This document shows, piece after piece, positions 1-8,357 of a DNA stretch of 64,000 nucleotides (position 1 is the stretch's first letter; the number at the start of each line of letters is the position of its first letter). The translations under genes and the position numbers were made by a program. The notes under the pieces are model-generated. The model was not told the origin of the DNA. It ran no database searches and saw nothing but the letters and a program-made list of their open reading frames with translations. Origin of the DNA: Alcaligenaceae bacterium CGII-47. GTDB lineage: Bacteria > Pseudomonadota > Gammaproteobacteria > Burkholderiales > Burkholderiaceae_B. The DNA is taken from NCBI GenBank assembly GCA_019166125.1, contig JAHTBO010000007.1:61870-125869 (forward strand). Direction: 5' to 3'.

Positions 1-1
1 T

Positions 2-211
2 AATGTCGAGATCAAGTGCGAGCTGCAGCACCAGTGCTCGGATACGGTTACCAGCGCCGAGGTCGCGCAGATTGCCAAGACACTCCAACAACACATCAAG
101 ACCAATGTCGGGATCTCGACACGTGTCACTGTCATGAAATATGGCACACTGCCACGCTCCCAGACCGGCAAGGCACGCCGAGTCTTTGATGAACGTCCCA
201 AACAGAACTAA
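2..211 (+). CDS. paaK: Phenylacetate-CoA ligase, C-terminal end (partial at left edge)
   Basis: An open frame enters from the left edge and stops with TAA at 209-211, giving the last 69 residues of a protein. The end carries LPRSQTGKARRVFDERP, the conserved C-terminal lobe of adenylate-forming phenylacetate-CoA ligases; the lysine of the TGKA motif is the usual catalytic lysine of this superfamily. PaaK activates phenylacetate to phenylacetyl-CoA in the aerobic phenylacetate pathway. The next gene, 11 bases downstream, encodes a thiolase fitting the last step of that pathway, which supports the call. The N-terminal domain is outside the window, so another member of the ligase family cannot be excluded. 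Confidence 0.8.
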   Translation, partial: NVEIKCELQHQCSDTVTSAEVAQIAKTLQQHIKTNVGISTRVTVMKYGTLPRSQTGKARRVFDERPKQN

Positions 212-222
212 AAGGACCACAG

Positions 223-1431
223 ATGAACAACGCCTTTATTTGCGATGCCATACGCACCCCTATAGGGCGATATGGCGGCGCACTCTCGGGCATCCGTACG
301 GATGATCTGGGCGCTTTGCCGCTACGCGCCTTGATGGCGCGCACGCCAGGCCTGGACTGGTCAGCCGTCGATGACATTATCTATGGCTGCGCCAATCAGG
401 CCGGTGAGGACAACCGCAATGTCGCACGCATGTCAGGCCTGCTTGCGGGTTTACCCATTGAGGTCCCAGGCACGACCATCAACCGCTTGTGCGGCTCGGG
501 CATGGATGCGATTGGTCTGGCGGCGCGCTCGATCAAGGCCGGCGAGACGGACCTGATGATTGCGGGTGGGGTCGAGAACATGTCGCGTGCACCGTTTGTC
601 ATGGGCAAGGCTGAACAGGCCTTTTCGCGGCAGGCGGCAATCTATGACACAACGATCGGCTGGCGCTTTGTCAATCCCGCTTTCCATGCCATATACAGCA
701 CCCATTCCATGCCCGAGACCGCAGACAACGTGGCCGAGGACTTTGGCATTTCACGTCGCGACCAGGATGCGTTTGCCTTACGCAGTCAACAACGCTGGGC
801 GGCCGCCCAGGCGGCAGGCCGATTTGCAGATGAAATCATCCCGGTATCAATACCTCGCAGAAAAGCCGATCCCCTGATCTTTGATACGGACGAGCACCCG
901 CGCCCAGAGACCAGCCTCGAAGCCCTTACCCGCCTCAAAGGCATTAATGGCCCAGACAGCACAGTGACGGCGGGCAATGCCTCAGGTGTCAACGACGGCG
1001 CTTGTGCCTTGCTCATTGCATCTGACGCCGCAGTACACCAATACGGACTCACACCACGCGCACGCATCGTTGGCATGGCCACTGCAGGCGTGGCGCCACG
1101 CATCATGGGCTTTGGGCCTGCGCCCGCTGTGGGTAAGGTGCTTGCCCGCACAGGCCTCACCCTGGAACAAATGGACGTCATCGAGCTCAATGAGGCCTTT
1201 GCCGCACAATCCCTGGCCGTGCTACGCGACCTGGGTTTGCCTGATGATGCCTCACATGTCAACCCAAACGGCGGGGCAATCGCGATCGGCCACCCGCTGG
1301 GCATGAGTGGTGCACGTCTGGTCACCACCGCCCTATACGAACTTACCCGCCGCGACGGGCGATATGCTTTATGCACAATGTGCATCGGAGTCGGTCAGGG
1401 GATTGCCCTGATCATTGAACGCACCAAGTAG
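223..1431 (+). CDS. paaJ: 3-oxoadipyl-CoA thiolase (PcaF/PaaJ type)
   Basis: Encodes a 402-residue thiolase of normal length. The nucleophilic cysteine is Cys90 in NRLCGSGMDAI, the base His357 lies in GHPLGMSGARL, and the second cysteine is near 387 in CIGVGQG. GGVENMSRAPFVMGKA and YDTTIGWRFVNP are hallmarks of the 3-oxoadipyl-CoA subgroup, which cleaves 3-oxoadipyl-CoA to succinyl-CoA and acetyl-CoA. The chosen ATG follows a weak AAGGACCAC ribosome site. Because a paaK end lies directly upstream, a role at the end of the phenylacetate pathway is more likely than in protocatechuate breakdown, but the two activities share one family and sequence alone does not separate them. Confidence 0.85.
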   Translation: MNNAFICDAIRTPIGRYGGALSGIRTDDLGALPLRALMARTPGLDWSAVDDIIYGCANQAGEDNRNVARMSGLLAGLPIEVPGTTINRLCGSGMDAIGLAARSIKAGETDLMIAGGVENMSRAPFVMGKAEQAFSRQAAIYDTTIGWRFVNPAFHAIYSTHSMPETADNVAEDFGISRRDQDAFALRSQQRWAAAQAAGRFADEIIPVSIPRRKADPLIFDTDEHPRPETSLEALTRLKGINGPDSTVTAGNASGVNDGACALLIASDAAVHQYGLTPRARIVGMATAGVAPRIMGFGPAPAVGKVLARTGLTLEQMDVIELNEAFAAQSLAVLRDLGLPDDASHVNPNGGAIAIGHPLGMSGARLVTTALYELTRRDGRYALCTMCIGVGQGIALIIERTK

Positions 1432-1453
1432 TCCAATCCAGAGGAGACCAACC

Positions 1454-2599
1454 ATGAAGTTCAAACTGAAAAACTGGGTCGTCGGCGCCGCACTGGCCAC
1501 ACTCAGCATGAGCACGTTCGCTGCTGACACCATCAAGATCGGCTCTGTACTGTCCGCCACGGGCCCAGCTGCCTTTCTCGGGGACCCCGAGGTCAAAACG
1601 TTGCAAATGTATGTCGAAGCCATCAATAAGGAAGGTGGCGTATTGGGCCGCCAGCTCGAGCTCGTCTATTACGACGATGGCAGCGACGCCAACAAGGCCA
1701 ATGGCTTTGCCAAGCGTTTGATTCACGACGATAAGGTCGATGTCATCATTGGCGGCACCACAACAGGCGCCACCATGTCCATGGTGCCACTGGTTGAAAA
1801 GGCTGAAATTCCTTTCATTTCGCTAGCGGGTGCAGTCGTTATTATCGATCCTGTTAACAAATGGGTCTTTAAGATGCCTCACACGGATCGTATGGCGGCT
1901 GAAAAAGTCTTCGAAGACATGAAAAAGAAAGGCATTTCGAAGATCGCTCTGATGAGCGAAACGAGTGGCTATGGCCAATCGGGCAAAAAGGAATCCGAAC
2001 ACGTCGCATCAAAATACGGTATTGATATTGTGGCCCAGGAAGTCTATGGCCCCAAGGATACCGACATGAGCCCCCAGCTCACAAAGATCAAAAACAATCC
2101 CGAAGTCCAGGCAGTATTCATTTTTGGCCTGGGCCAGGGACCCGCACTGGTCCAGCGCAATTACAAGCAACTGGATATCAAACTACCCGTGTACGAGTCG
2201 CACGGCGTCTGTTCGGACGAGTTCATCAAGCTCGCTCGTGATGCAGCCGAAGGCACACGTCTACCGTGCGCAGCGCTGATCGTCGCCAATGATCTGCCAG
2301 ACAACGACGCTCAAAAGCCGGTGGTCACCGCCTATGAGCAGGCCTACAAGGCGCGTTGGAAGTCCGACGTATCAACGTTTGGTGGTCACGCCTATGATGG
2401 CCTGATGATCTACGTCGATGCGGTCAAGCGTGCCAACTCGGTCGACAAGGCCAAGGTGCGCGACGCTATCGAACAGACTAAAGGTTTCATTGGCACGGGA
2501 GGTGAGTTCAATATGTCGCCAACCGATCACATGGGGCTGAACCTGTCGGCTTTCCGCATGTTGGTCATCAAAAACGGCAAGTGGACACTCGCCGACTAA
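1454..2599 (+). CDS. Branched-chain amino acid-type ABC transporter substrate-binding protein
   Basis: A 381-residue periplasmic binding protein of the LivK/Leu-Ile-Val family (type I fold). The start at 1454 follows GAGGAGACC and gives a clean Sec signal peptide ending STFAA before DTIKIG; an earlier in-frame ATG at 1415 would add an unlikely extension. TIKIGSVLSATGPAAFLGD and the following EAINKEGGVLGRQLELVYYDD are typical of the first lobe. No permease or ATPase genes are adjacent, so it must work with subunits encoded elsewhere. Its place between a thiolase and an acyl-CoA synthetase suggests an aromatic or organic acid ligand, which is inference. A terminator follows it. Confidence 0.85.
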   Translation: MKFKLKNWVVGAALATLSMSTFAADTIKIGSVLSATGPAAFLGDPEVKTLQMYVEAINKEGGVLGRQLELVYYDDGSDANKANGFAKRLIHDDKVDVIIGGTTTGATMSMVPLVEKAEIPFISLAGAVVIIDPVNKWVFKMPHTDRMAAEKVFEDMKKKGISKIALMSETSGYGQSGKKESEHVASKYGIDIVAQEVYGPKDTDMSPQLTKIKNNPEVQAVFIFGLGQGPALVQRNYKQLDIKLPVYESHGVCSDEFIKLARDAAEGTRLPCAALIVANDLPDNDAQKPVVTAYEQAYKARWKSDVSTFGGHAYDGLMIYVDAVKRANSVDKAKVRDAIEQTKGFIGTGGEFNMSPTDHMGLNLSAFRMLVIKNGKWTLAD

Positions 2600-2640
2600 A
2601 CGCCTAAGCAATACAACGCAGCACCCGTCGCTGCGCTTTT

Positions 2641-2680
2641 AGCCCACATCGCCCCATCATCGGGCACTGTGGGCTTTTTT
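2641..2680 (+). terminator. Rho-independent terminator
   Basis: AGCCCACA (2641-2648) pairs with TGTGGGCT (2668-2675), with inner GCCC/GGGC pairing, followed at once by a run of T (to 2680). It lies 41 bases after the binding-protein gene and ends that transcript before the acyl-CoA synthetase gene. Confidence 0.85.
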
Positions 2681-2741
2681 CATGCCATCCGAAATGCCAA
2701 CGCAGTACGATAAGGGAGGATGATAAAAAAGGAGACGCCTG

Positions 2742-4379
2742 ATGTTGCAAGCTCAGTCCGACTATACGAAAACGCGCGATGCCTTCGAGTGGGTGATACC
2801 GCTGCACTACAACATGGGGGTGGATGCATGCGATAAGTGGGCCGATGGCAGTGGGCGTCTCGCATTGATCTACCAGACGGCTCAAGGGGCGGTAGAACGC
2901 TACAGCTTTGACCAACTCAAGGACTGGTCCGATCGCTTTGCTCAAGCCCTGCGTGCGCAGGGGGTTGAACGTGGCGACCGTGTGGGCATTTTTCTGCCCC
3001 AAGCCCCCGAAACAGCGATCGCTCATCTTGCGCTCTATAAGCTGGGCGCTATTGCCGTGCCGCTGTTTACGCTATTTGGCACCGAAGCCTTGCAGTTCAG
3101 GCTGAAGGACTCGGGTGCACGCGCACTGATCACCCATAACGAGGGAATGGCCAAACTTGCCGAAATCCGCATGGATCTGCCTGCACTGAACAGTGTATTC
3201 AATATCGAGGCGACAACACACGGGGCCGATCAGCACTCATTCTGGGAGGCTATCAAAGTTCAGGACGGCTCATTCACACCCGTCGATACCGGGGCCGAAG
3301 ACCCGGCCATCATTATTTATACCTCGGGCACCACAGGCAAGCCCAAAGGCGCACTCCACGCACAGCGCATCCTGCTCGGGCACCTGCCCGGTGTCGAGAT
3401 GTCACATAATTTCTTTCCCCAAAACGCCGAGCTTATGTGGACGCCTGCAGACTGGGCCTGGATCGGTGGCCTACTGGATGTATTGCTCCCCGCCTGGCAC
3501 CATGGTGTGCCGGTCCTCGCTTGCCGCTTCCCAAAATTTGAGCCCGCAGCCGCCTGGAGGCTGATGTCCCGCCACGGCGTGACACATACGTTTCTGCCCC
3601 CTACCGCACTAAAAATGCTGCGCACCATCACAAACCCTGCAGAATATGGACCGCTCAAGCTCGTGTCAGTCGCCAGCGGCGGTGAATCCCTGGGGTTGGA
3701 GCTAATCGAGTGGGGACGCAAGGCACTGGGCCTCACAATCAACGAATTCTACGGACAGACCGAGTGCAATATGATCGTCTCGTCCTGTGCCGTCCTGTTC
3801 GAGCCGCTGATCGGATCAATCGGCAAACCTGTACCGGGGCATGATCTGCGCATCATCGACGACGCGGGCAATATCCTGCCAGACGGCACCGAGGGTCATA
3901 TTGCAGTACGCCGTCCCGACCCCGTCATGTTTTTGGGCTACTGGAATAACCCTAAGGCAAGCGAGGAGAAATTCGTCGGAGATTTTTTAGTCACAGGTGA
4001 TCAGGGTGTCTATGATGCACAGGGCTTTATTCGCTTTGTGGGGCGTGGTGACGATGTGATCACCAGCGCGGGCTACCGCGTCGGACCCGGGCCTATCGAG
4101 GATGGCTTGCTTGGCCACCCGGCGGTACGACTGGCGGCCGTCATTGGGGTGCCTGACGCACAGCGCACAGAAATCATCAAGGCGGTGATCGTACTCAATG
4201 ATGGATTTGAAGGCAGTCCCGCCCTTATTGCTCAGATCCAAGACCATGTACGCCACAAGGTCGCCGCGCACGAATACCCGCGTCTGATCGAATTCGTCGA
4301 GTCCCTACCCATGACGACCACCGGCAAAGTCATGCGCAAGGTGCTACGCGAGCAGCATATCAGCGGTTTATCCACGTAG
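2742..4379 (+). CDS. Acyl-CoA synthetase (AMP-forming, acetyl/medium-chain type)
   Basis: A 545-residue adenylate-forming ligase activating a carboxylic acid to its CoA thioester via an acyl-AMP. Visible motifs: P-loop A3 YTSGTTGKPKGAL, WTPADWAWIGGL, A5 NEFYGQTECN, A7 TGDQGVYD, A8 hinge RGDDVITSAGYRVGPGPIE, and the catalytic A10 lysine in PMTTTGKVMRKVLR near the C-terminus. The start follows AAAAAGGAGACGCC. The sequence resembles medium-chain and acetate-like synthetases rather than PaaK; the true acyl substrate is not visible. It sits apart from the upstream genes behind a terminator and so probably has its own promoter between 2681 and 2741. Confidence 0.88.
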   Translation: MLQAQSDYTKTRDAFEWVIPLHYNMGVDACDKWADGSGRLALIYQTAQGAVERYSFDQLKDWSDRFAQALRAQGVERGDRVGIFLPQAPETAIAHLALYKLGAIAVPLFTLFGTEALQFRLKDSGARALITHNEGMAKLAEIRMDLPALNSVFNIEATTHGADQHSFWEAIKVQDGSFTPVDTGAEDPAIIIYTSGTTGKPKGALHAQRILLGHLPGVEMSHNFFPQNAELMWTPADWAWIGGLLDVLLPAWHHGVPVLACRFPKFEPAAAWRLMSRHGVTHTFLPPTALKMLRTITNPAEYGPLKLVSVASGGESLGLELIEWGRKALGLTINEFYGQTECNMIVSSCAVLFEPLIGSIGKPVPGHDLRIIDDAGNILPDGTEGHIAVRRPDPVMFLGYWNNPKASEEKFVGDFLVTGDQGVYDAQGFIRFVGRGDDVITSAGYRVGPGPIEDGLLGHPAVRLAAVIGVPDAQRTEIIKAVIVLNDGFEGSPALIAQIQDHVRHKVAAHEYPRLIEFVESLPMTTTGKVMRKVLREQHISGLST

Positions 4380-4429
4380 TCGCTAGATTGGTCTCAGAAC
4401 CTGCCTTGGTTGATGTGACACGCTACGGG

Positions 4430-4444
4430 GGACAGGCTCTGTCC
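4430..4444. terminator. Short hairpin between convergent genes
   Basis: GGACAG (4430-4435) and CTGTCC (4439-4444) flank a three-base loop in the 85-base gap between the convergent synthetase and pstB genes. An A-rich stretch follows on the plus strand, not a T run, so as a terminator it would suit the leftward pst transcript no better than weakly. Confidence 0.35.
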
Positions 4445-4464
4445 AGACAGAACAAAAAACGACC

Positions 4465-5268
4465 CTAGCCAAAGCGTCCAGTAATGTAGTCCTCAGTTTC
4501 CTTGCGCGAGGGTTTGACAAACACTTGGTCTGTCGGCCCGAACTCCATAAGTTCGCCCAGGTACATATAGGCGGTGTAATCCGAGCAACGTGCCGCCTGC
4601 TGCATATTGTGCGTGACAATCACGACGGTGTAATCGGATTTCAACTCGGCAATCAGCTCCTCGATCTTGGCAGTGGAGATCGGATCGAGTGCAGAGCATG
4701 GTTCATCGAGCAGCAGCACCTCGGGCTTGATCGCCACACCACGTGCGATACACAGACGCTGCTGTTGGCCGCCTGATAAGCCATTACCGTTCTGGTTGAG
4801 CTTATCCTTGACCTCCGTCCACAGCGCTGCCTTGGTGAGAGCCCATTCGACACGCTCATCCATCTCACCCTTGGAGAGGCGCTCGAACAGGCGCACGCCA
4901 AAGGCAATATTGTCATAAATACTCATCGGAAATGGCGTGGGCTTTTGGAACACCATGCCAACCTTGGCACGAATGAGGGAAATATCCACCCGGGTACTGA
5001 GCAGATCCTCGCCATCGAGCTCGATCACGCCTTCGGCACGCTGACCAGGATATAGCTCGAACATGCGATTAAAGGTACGTAGCAGTGTGGATTTACCGCA
5101 ACCCGATGGCCCGATAAAGGCGGTGACCTTGTTCTCCTCGATAGACATATTGATGTCGTGGAGCGCCTGGTAGGTACCGTAGTAAAAATTCAGGTTTCGC
5201 ACGGCAATTTTGGTGCGCGATGCAATAGGGGTCGAAGGCATAGTCTCGGGTAAACCAGAAAAGTTCAC
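4465..5268 (-). CDS. pstB: Phosphate ABC transporter ATP-binding protein PstB
   Basis: The 267-residue ATPase of the high-affinity phosphate importer. Walker A is [16 protein letters not shown], the Q-loop lies in [16 protein letters not shown] (the PFPMSIYDN signature is specific to PstB), the ABC signature is [14 protein letters not shown], and Walker B is [13 protein letters not shown]. It is the last gene of the pst operon, four bases after pstA. No phoU follows, although phoU is often the next gene; here the convergent acyl-CoA synthetase comes next. Confidence 0.97.
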   Translation of the reverse strand: MNFSGLPETMPSTPIASRTKIAVRNLNFYYGTYQALHDINMSIEENKVTAFIGPSGCGKSTLLRTFNRMFELYPGQRAEGVIELDGEDLLSTRVDISLIRAKVGMVFQKPTPFPMSIYDNIAFGVRLFERLSKGEMDERVEWALTKAALWTEVKDKLNQNGNGLSGGQQQRLCIARGVAIKPEVLLLDEPCSALDPISTAKIEELIAELKSDYTVVIVTHNMQQAARCSDYTAYMYLGELMEFGPTDQVFVKPSRKETEDYITGRFG

Positions 5269-5272
5269 AGGA

Positions 5273-6133
5273 TCACTTTTTGAAAAGGCTGCGTGCAGCG
5301 ATGTTGATACCCAATACCAGTAGGGTAATCAGAACAGCACCCGCCCAGGCCAGACGATTCCAGTCCTCGAAGGGGCTGGCGGCATACTGGAAAATTACCA
5401 CAGGCAGGTTGGCTATCGGCGCATTCATGTTCAGCGACATAAATTGATTATTCAGGGCGGTAAAGAGCAAGGGGGCGGTCTCTCCGGCGATACGCGCGAC
5501 CGCCAGCAGCACACCCGTAATGATTCCTGAGCGCGCCGCGCGATAACTGATAAACACCACGATACGCCATTGTGGGCAGCCCAGTGCTGCGGCTGCCTCA
5601 CGCAGGGTATTGGGCACGAGCGCAAGCATATTATCCGTCGCGCGCACCACGACAGGAATCACCAGAATCGCCAAAGCAAAGGAGCCTGCCCATCCTGAAT
5701 AATGGCCAACCTGCGCCACGTACACCGAATAGATAAACAGGCCGATCACAATCGAAGGTGCCGAGAGCAACACATCGTTTAAAAAGCGGGTGACCGGTGC
5801 GAGCCAGCCGCGCTGACCATACTCGGCCAAATAGGTGCCCGCCAGAATGCCTATCGGTGTGCCGATCAGGGTGCCAACCCCAGACATCATAAAGCTGCCG
5901 ATAATTGCATTGAGCAGGCCCCCATCCTGACCGGGCGGTGGCGTGCTCTCGAAGAGCAACTGAAACGACAGTGCATCCGCGCCCTTGACCAGCAGGGTGA
6001 CAATGATCCAGGCAAGCCAGAACAACCCTGAGCCCAGAGCCAGCCCCGAGAGCCCGAGCATCAGCCGGTTAAAACGCTGACGCCGCCGGTAGACCGGGTT
6101 GGACACGCTGACAACAGAATCTGTTTGGAACAT
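5273..6133 (-). CDS. pstA: Phosphate ABC transporter permease PstA
   Basis: The 286-residue inner membrane permease PstA. It has six hydrophobic segments and the family motif block around [20 protein letters not shown] followed by [13 protein letters not shown], plus the EAA-type coupling loop in [16 protein letters not shown]. With PstC it forms the phosphate channel driven by PstB. It starts 15 bases after pstC and is followed closely by pstB, so the genes are co-transcribed. Confidence 0.96.
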   Translation of the reverse strand: MFQTDSVVSVSNPVYRRRQRFNRLMLGLSGLALGSGLFWLAWIIVTLLVKGADALSFQLLFESTPPPGQDGGLLNAIIGSFMMSGVGTLIGTPIGILAGTYLAEYGQRGWLAPVTRFLNDVLLSAPSIVIGLFIYSVYVAQVGHYSGWAGSFALAILVIPVVVRATDNMLALVPNTLREAAAALGCPQWRIVVFISYRAARSGIITGVLLAVARIAGETAPLLFTALNNQFMSLNMNAPIANLPVVIFQYAASPFEDWNRLAWAGAVLITLLVLGINIAARSLFKK

Positions 6134-6148
6134 GACAGTTGGCCTTAT

Positions 6149-7090
6149 TTAACGCTTGGTGCCTTCTTTGCGGGACAAACGCAACAGCATCAGTTTGGAC
6201 AGGATCAGCACAACAGTCGTAATCAAGAACAAAATAAGTCCCAACTCTAACAAGGCGGACTTTTGCATGCCGCCGGCCTCGTTGAATTCATTGGCTAAAG
6301 CCGAGGCGATCGAGTTGGAAGGGGAAAAGATTGAGCTAGGCATATTAAAAGCATTACCAATCACGAACGTCACCGCCATCGTTTCACCTAAGGCTCGTCC
6401 CAGACCCAACATCACACCCCCGATCACACCATGTTTGGTGTAAGGCAGCATGATCTTCCATACCACCTCCCAGGTCGTGCTGCCCAGACCATAGGCTGAT
6501 TCCTTCAGGAGCGGGGGGACCTGTTCGAATACATCACGCATGACTGCCGTAATGAATGGAATCACCATGATCGACAGGATCAGGCCTGCCGTAAACAGAC
6601 CAATACCAAAGGGGGGGCCGCTAAACACATGTTCCAGTACCGGTACACCCTCAAAGAAATCGATAACGTACGGTTGAACATATTCCTGAAAAAACGGGAC
6701 GAAAACAAAAAGCCCCCACATACCATAAATAATCGACGGGATTGCTGCGAGCATCTCGATGGCCGTACCCAAGGGGCGACGCAGCCAGACCGGCGAGAGC
6801 TCAGTAAGAAACATCGCGATCCCGAAGGACACCGGGATGGCGATCAAGAGTGCCAGGAACGAACTGATCACCGTGCCTGCAATCGTAACCAAAGCGCCGT
6901 AATGATTGCGCACAGGGTCCCAATCATCAGTCCATAAAAACGCGATTCCATGCGCCATGATGGATTCGCGACTGCCATAGATAAGCGACACCATAATGCC
7001 GCCCAAAAGCAGAAAAACGAAGAACGCAAATAAACGCGTCAGATGCTTGAACGAGGCATCCACCAGCGCATTGCGATTTGTCTTGATCAT
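6149..7090 (-). CDS. pstC: Phosphate ABC transporter permease PstC
   Basis: The 313-residue permease partner of PstA. The start MIKTNRN at 7090 is chosen because GGATGGGGAC lies just upstream; the longer frame to 7123 adds a Cys-rich stretch untypical of Pst[41 protein letters not shown] and the coupling loop [21 protein letters not shown] are PstC hallmarks. It is separated from pstS by 131 bases containing a hairpin that could let pstS be made in excess. Confidence 0.95.
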   Translation of the reverse strand: MIKTNRNALVDASFKHLTRLFAFFVFLLLGGIMVSLIYGSRESIMAHGIAFLWTDDWDPVRNHYGALVTIAGTVISSFLALLIAIPVSFGIAMFLTELSPVWLRRPLGTAIEMLAAIPSIIYGMWGLFVFVPFFQEYVQPYVIDFFEGVPVLEHVFSGPPFGIGLFTAGLILSIMVIPFITAVMRDVFEQVPPLLKESAYGLGSTTWEVVWKIMLPYTKHGVIGGVMLGLGRALGETMAVTFVIGNAFNMPSSIFSPSNSIASALANEFNEAGGMQKSALLELGLILFLITTVVLILSKLMLLRLSRKEGTKR

Positions 7091-7171
7091 GTCCCCATCC
7101 GCAAGCAAACATGCGCAACCCAATCCCTCAGGTTGCCCGAATGCACCAAAACCGCTATTTTCACATAATTA

Positions 7172-7194
7172 GGCGGACACCCTTCGGCGCCGCC
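7172..7194 (-). promoter_or_regulatory. Hairpin in the pstS-pstC gap
   Basis: On the minus strand GGCGG-CGCC pairs with GGTG-T-CCGCC around a GAAG loop, a nine-pair stem with one bulged T. No U-run follows (TAATTATG), so it is more likely an mRNA-stabilising or attenuating structure that favours pstS over the distal pst genes than a full terminator. The function is inferred. Confidence 0.45.
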
Positions 7195-7221
7195 CACTAA
7201 CCCACAGGGATCGCCTACGCC

Positions 7222-8265
7222 TTACTTCCAGACCGCTGCGCCGTCTCGGCCCTGCATACGCGCCGTCCAAAGGGCGCGAACCTGAGCAGTAACGGTGTCA
7301 GGCAAGGGGACATAGTCCAGTTGTGCTGCCGCCTCACCACCCTTGATAAAGGCCCAGTCGAAAAACGCCAAGACCTCTCGCGCATGCGCCGTATCGTCCT
7401 GCTTGGCATGCACCAGGATAAAAGACGCTGCGGTCACCGGCCAGGACTGTGCACCGGGCTCATTGTTCAGGATCACACCCATGCCTGGTGCATCCGCCCA
7501 GTTCGCGCTGGCGGCGGCAGCTGCAAAGGCGTCTTGTGAGGGCTGCACGAACACGCCGTCACGATTTTGCAGCTGCGTCCAAGACAGTCCATTTTGCTTG
7601 GCATAGGCATATTCGACATAGCCGATAGAGTTTTTAAGCTGACGCACATAGGCTGCCACACCCTCGTTGCCCTTGCCACCCTGCCCCACCGGCCATTTTA
7701 TTGCCTTGCCCTCCCCGACCTGAGCCTTCCAGTCAGCCGAGACCTGAGACAGGTAATTAGTCCAGCCAAAGGTGGTGCCTGAACCATCTGCGCGGTGGAC
7801 CACAACGATAGAGCGGGCGGGCAAGGCCAGCTCGGGATTCAAGATTTTAATCGCCGGGTCATCCCATTGCTTGATCTTACCCAAGAAAATATCGGCCAAT
7901 ATGGTGCCGGTCAGCCTGAGTTCGCCGGGTTTGATGCCTGCCAAATTGACCACTGGCACCGTGCCGCCGATCACGGCGGGAAACTGAACCAGGTCGTTTT
8001 TCTCTAGCACATCTGCCTTCATTGGATCATCCGAGGCGCCAAAATCAACGGTCTTGGCAATGATCTGCTGCTGACCGCCCCCCGAGCCAATTGACTGATA
8101 ATTTATACGATGACCGGTTTCCTGATGATATTGAGCCGCCCATTTGGCATAGATCGGATACGGAAAAGACGCGCCCGCGCCGGTGATATCAACCGCCTGC
8201 ACCGATGCCGCGACCGCGCACCCAGCCAGGACAATAAAAAAACGTGGCAAAAGATCTCTGAGCAT
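7222..8265 (-). CDS. pstS: Phosphate-binding periplasmic protein PstS
   Basis: The 347-residue phosphate-binding protein. The start at 8265 (MLRDLLPRFF) is preferred because ACGAGGA lies at proper distance and it opens a good signal peptide ending SVQA before VDITGAGASFPYP, the universal PstS N-terminus. INYQSIGSGGGQQQI, DFGASDDPM and VHRADGSGTTFGWTNYLS contain the phosphate-contacting residues. First gene of pstSCAB, preceded by a Pho box. Confidence 0.96.
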   Translation of the reverse strand: MLRDLLPRFFIVLAGCAVAASVQAVDITGAGASFPYPIYAKWAAQYHQETGHRINYQSIGSGGGQQQIIAKTVDFGASDDPMKADVLEKNDLVQFPAVIGGTVPVVNLAGIKPGELRLTGTILADIFLGKIKQWDDPAIKILNPELALPARSIVVVHRADGSGTTFGWTNYLSQVSADWKAQVGEGKAIKWPVGQGGKGNEGVAAYVRQLKNSIGYVEYAYAKQNGLSWTQLQNRDGVFVQPSQDAFAAAAASANWADAPGMGVILNNEPGAQSWPVTAASFILVHAKQDDTAHAREVLAFFDWAFIKGGEAAAQLDYVPLPDTVTAQVRALWTARMQGRDGAAVWK

Positions 8266-8292
8266 TATTTGATCCTCGTAGGTCATTCATAA

Positions 8293-8312
8293 ATGACGGA
8301 ACAATCCGTCAT
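8293..8312 (-). promoter_or_regulatory. Perfect hairpin in the pstS leader
   Basis: ATGACGGA (8293-8300) and TCCGTCAT (8305-8312) form an eight-pair stem with a four-base loop inside the predicted 5' untranslated region of pstS, between the -10 box and the start codon. It may stabilise the message or be a protein-binding palindrome; no T-run is present. Confidence 0.45.
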
Positions 8313-8318
8313 GATCGT

Positions 8319-8352
8319 ATGCTAACGGCCCAGGATGACAACTTGATGACAA
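8319..8352 (-). promoter_or_regulatory. Pho box and -10 element upstream of pstS
   Basis: Read on the minus strand, 8352-8335 is TTGTCAT-CAAG-TTGTCAT: two seven-base direct repeats spaced 11 bases apart, the layout bound by a PhoB dimer. Exactly ten bases further on lies TAGCAT, a fair -10, matching the Pho-box-to-minus-10 distance of known PhoB-activated promoters where the box replaces the -35. It begins six bases beyond the ppk stop codon and drives pstSCAB. PhoB itself is not encoded in the window. Confidence 0.85.
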
Positions 8353-8357
8353 AACGA

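Noticed and set aside
786..1385. 199-codon frame opposite the thiolase gene
   Set aside because: Antisense shadow of a GC-rich gene; the plus-strand thiolase has full family motifs.
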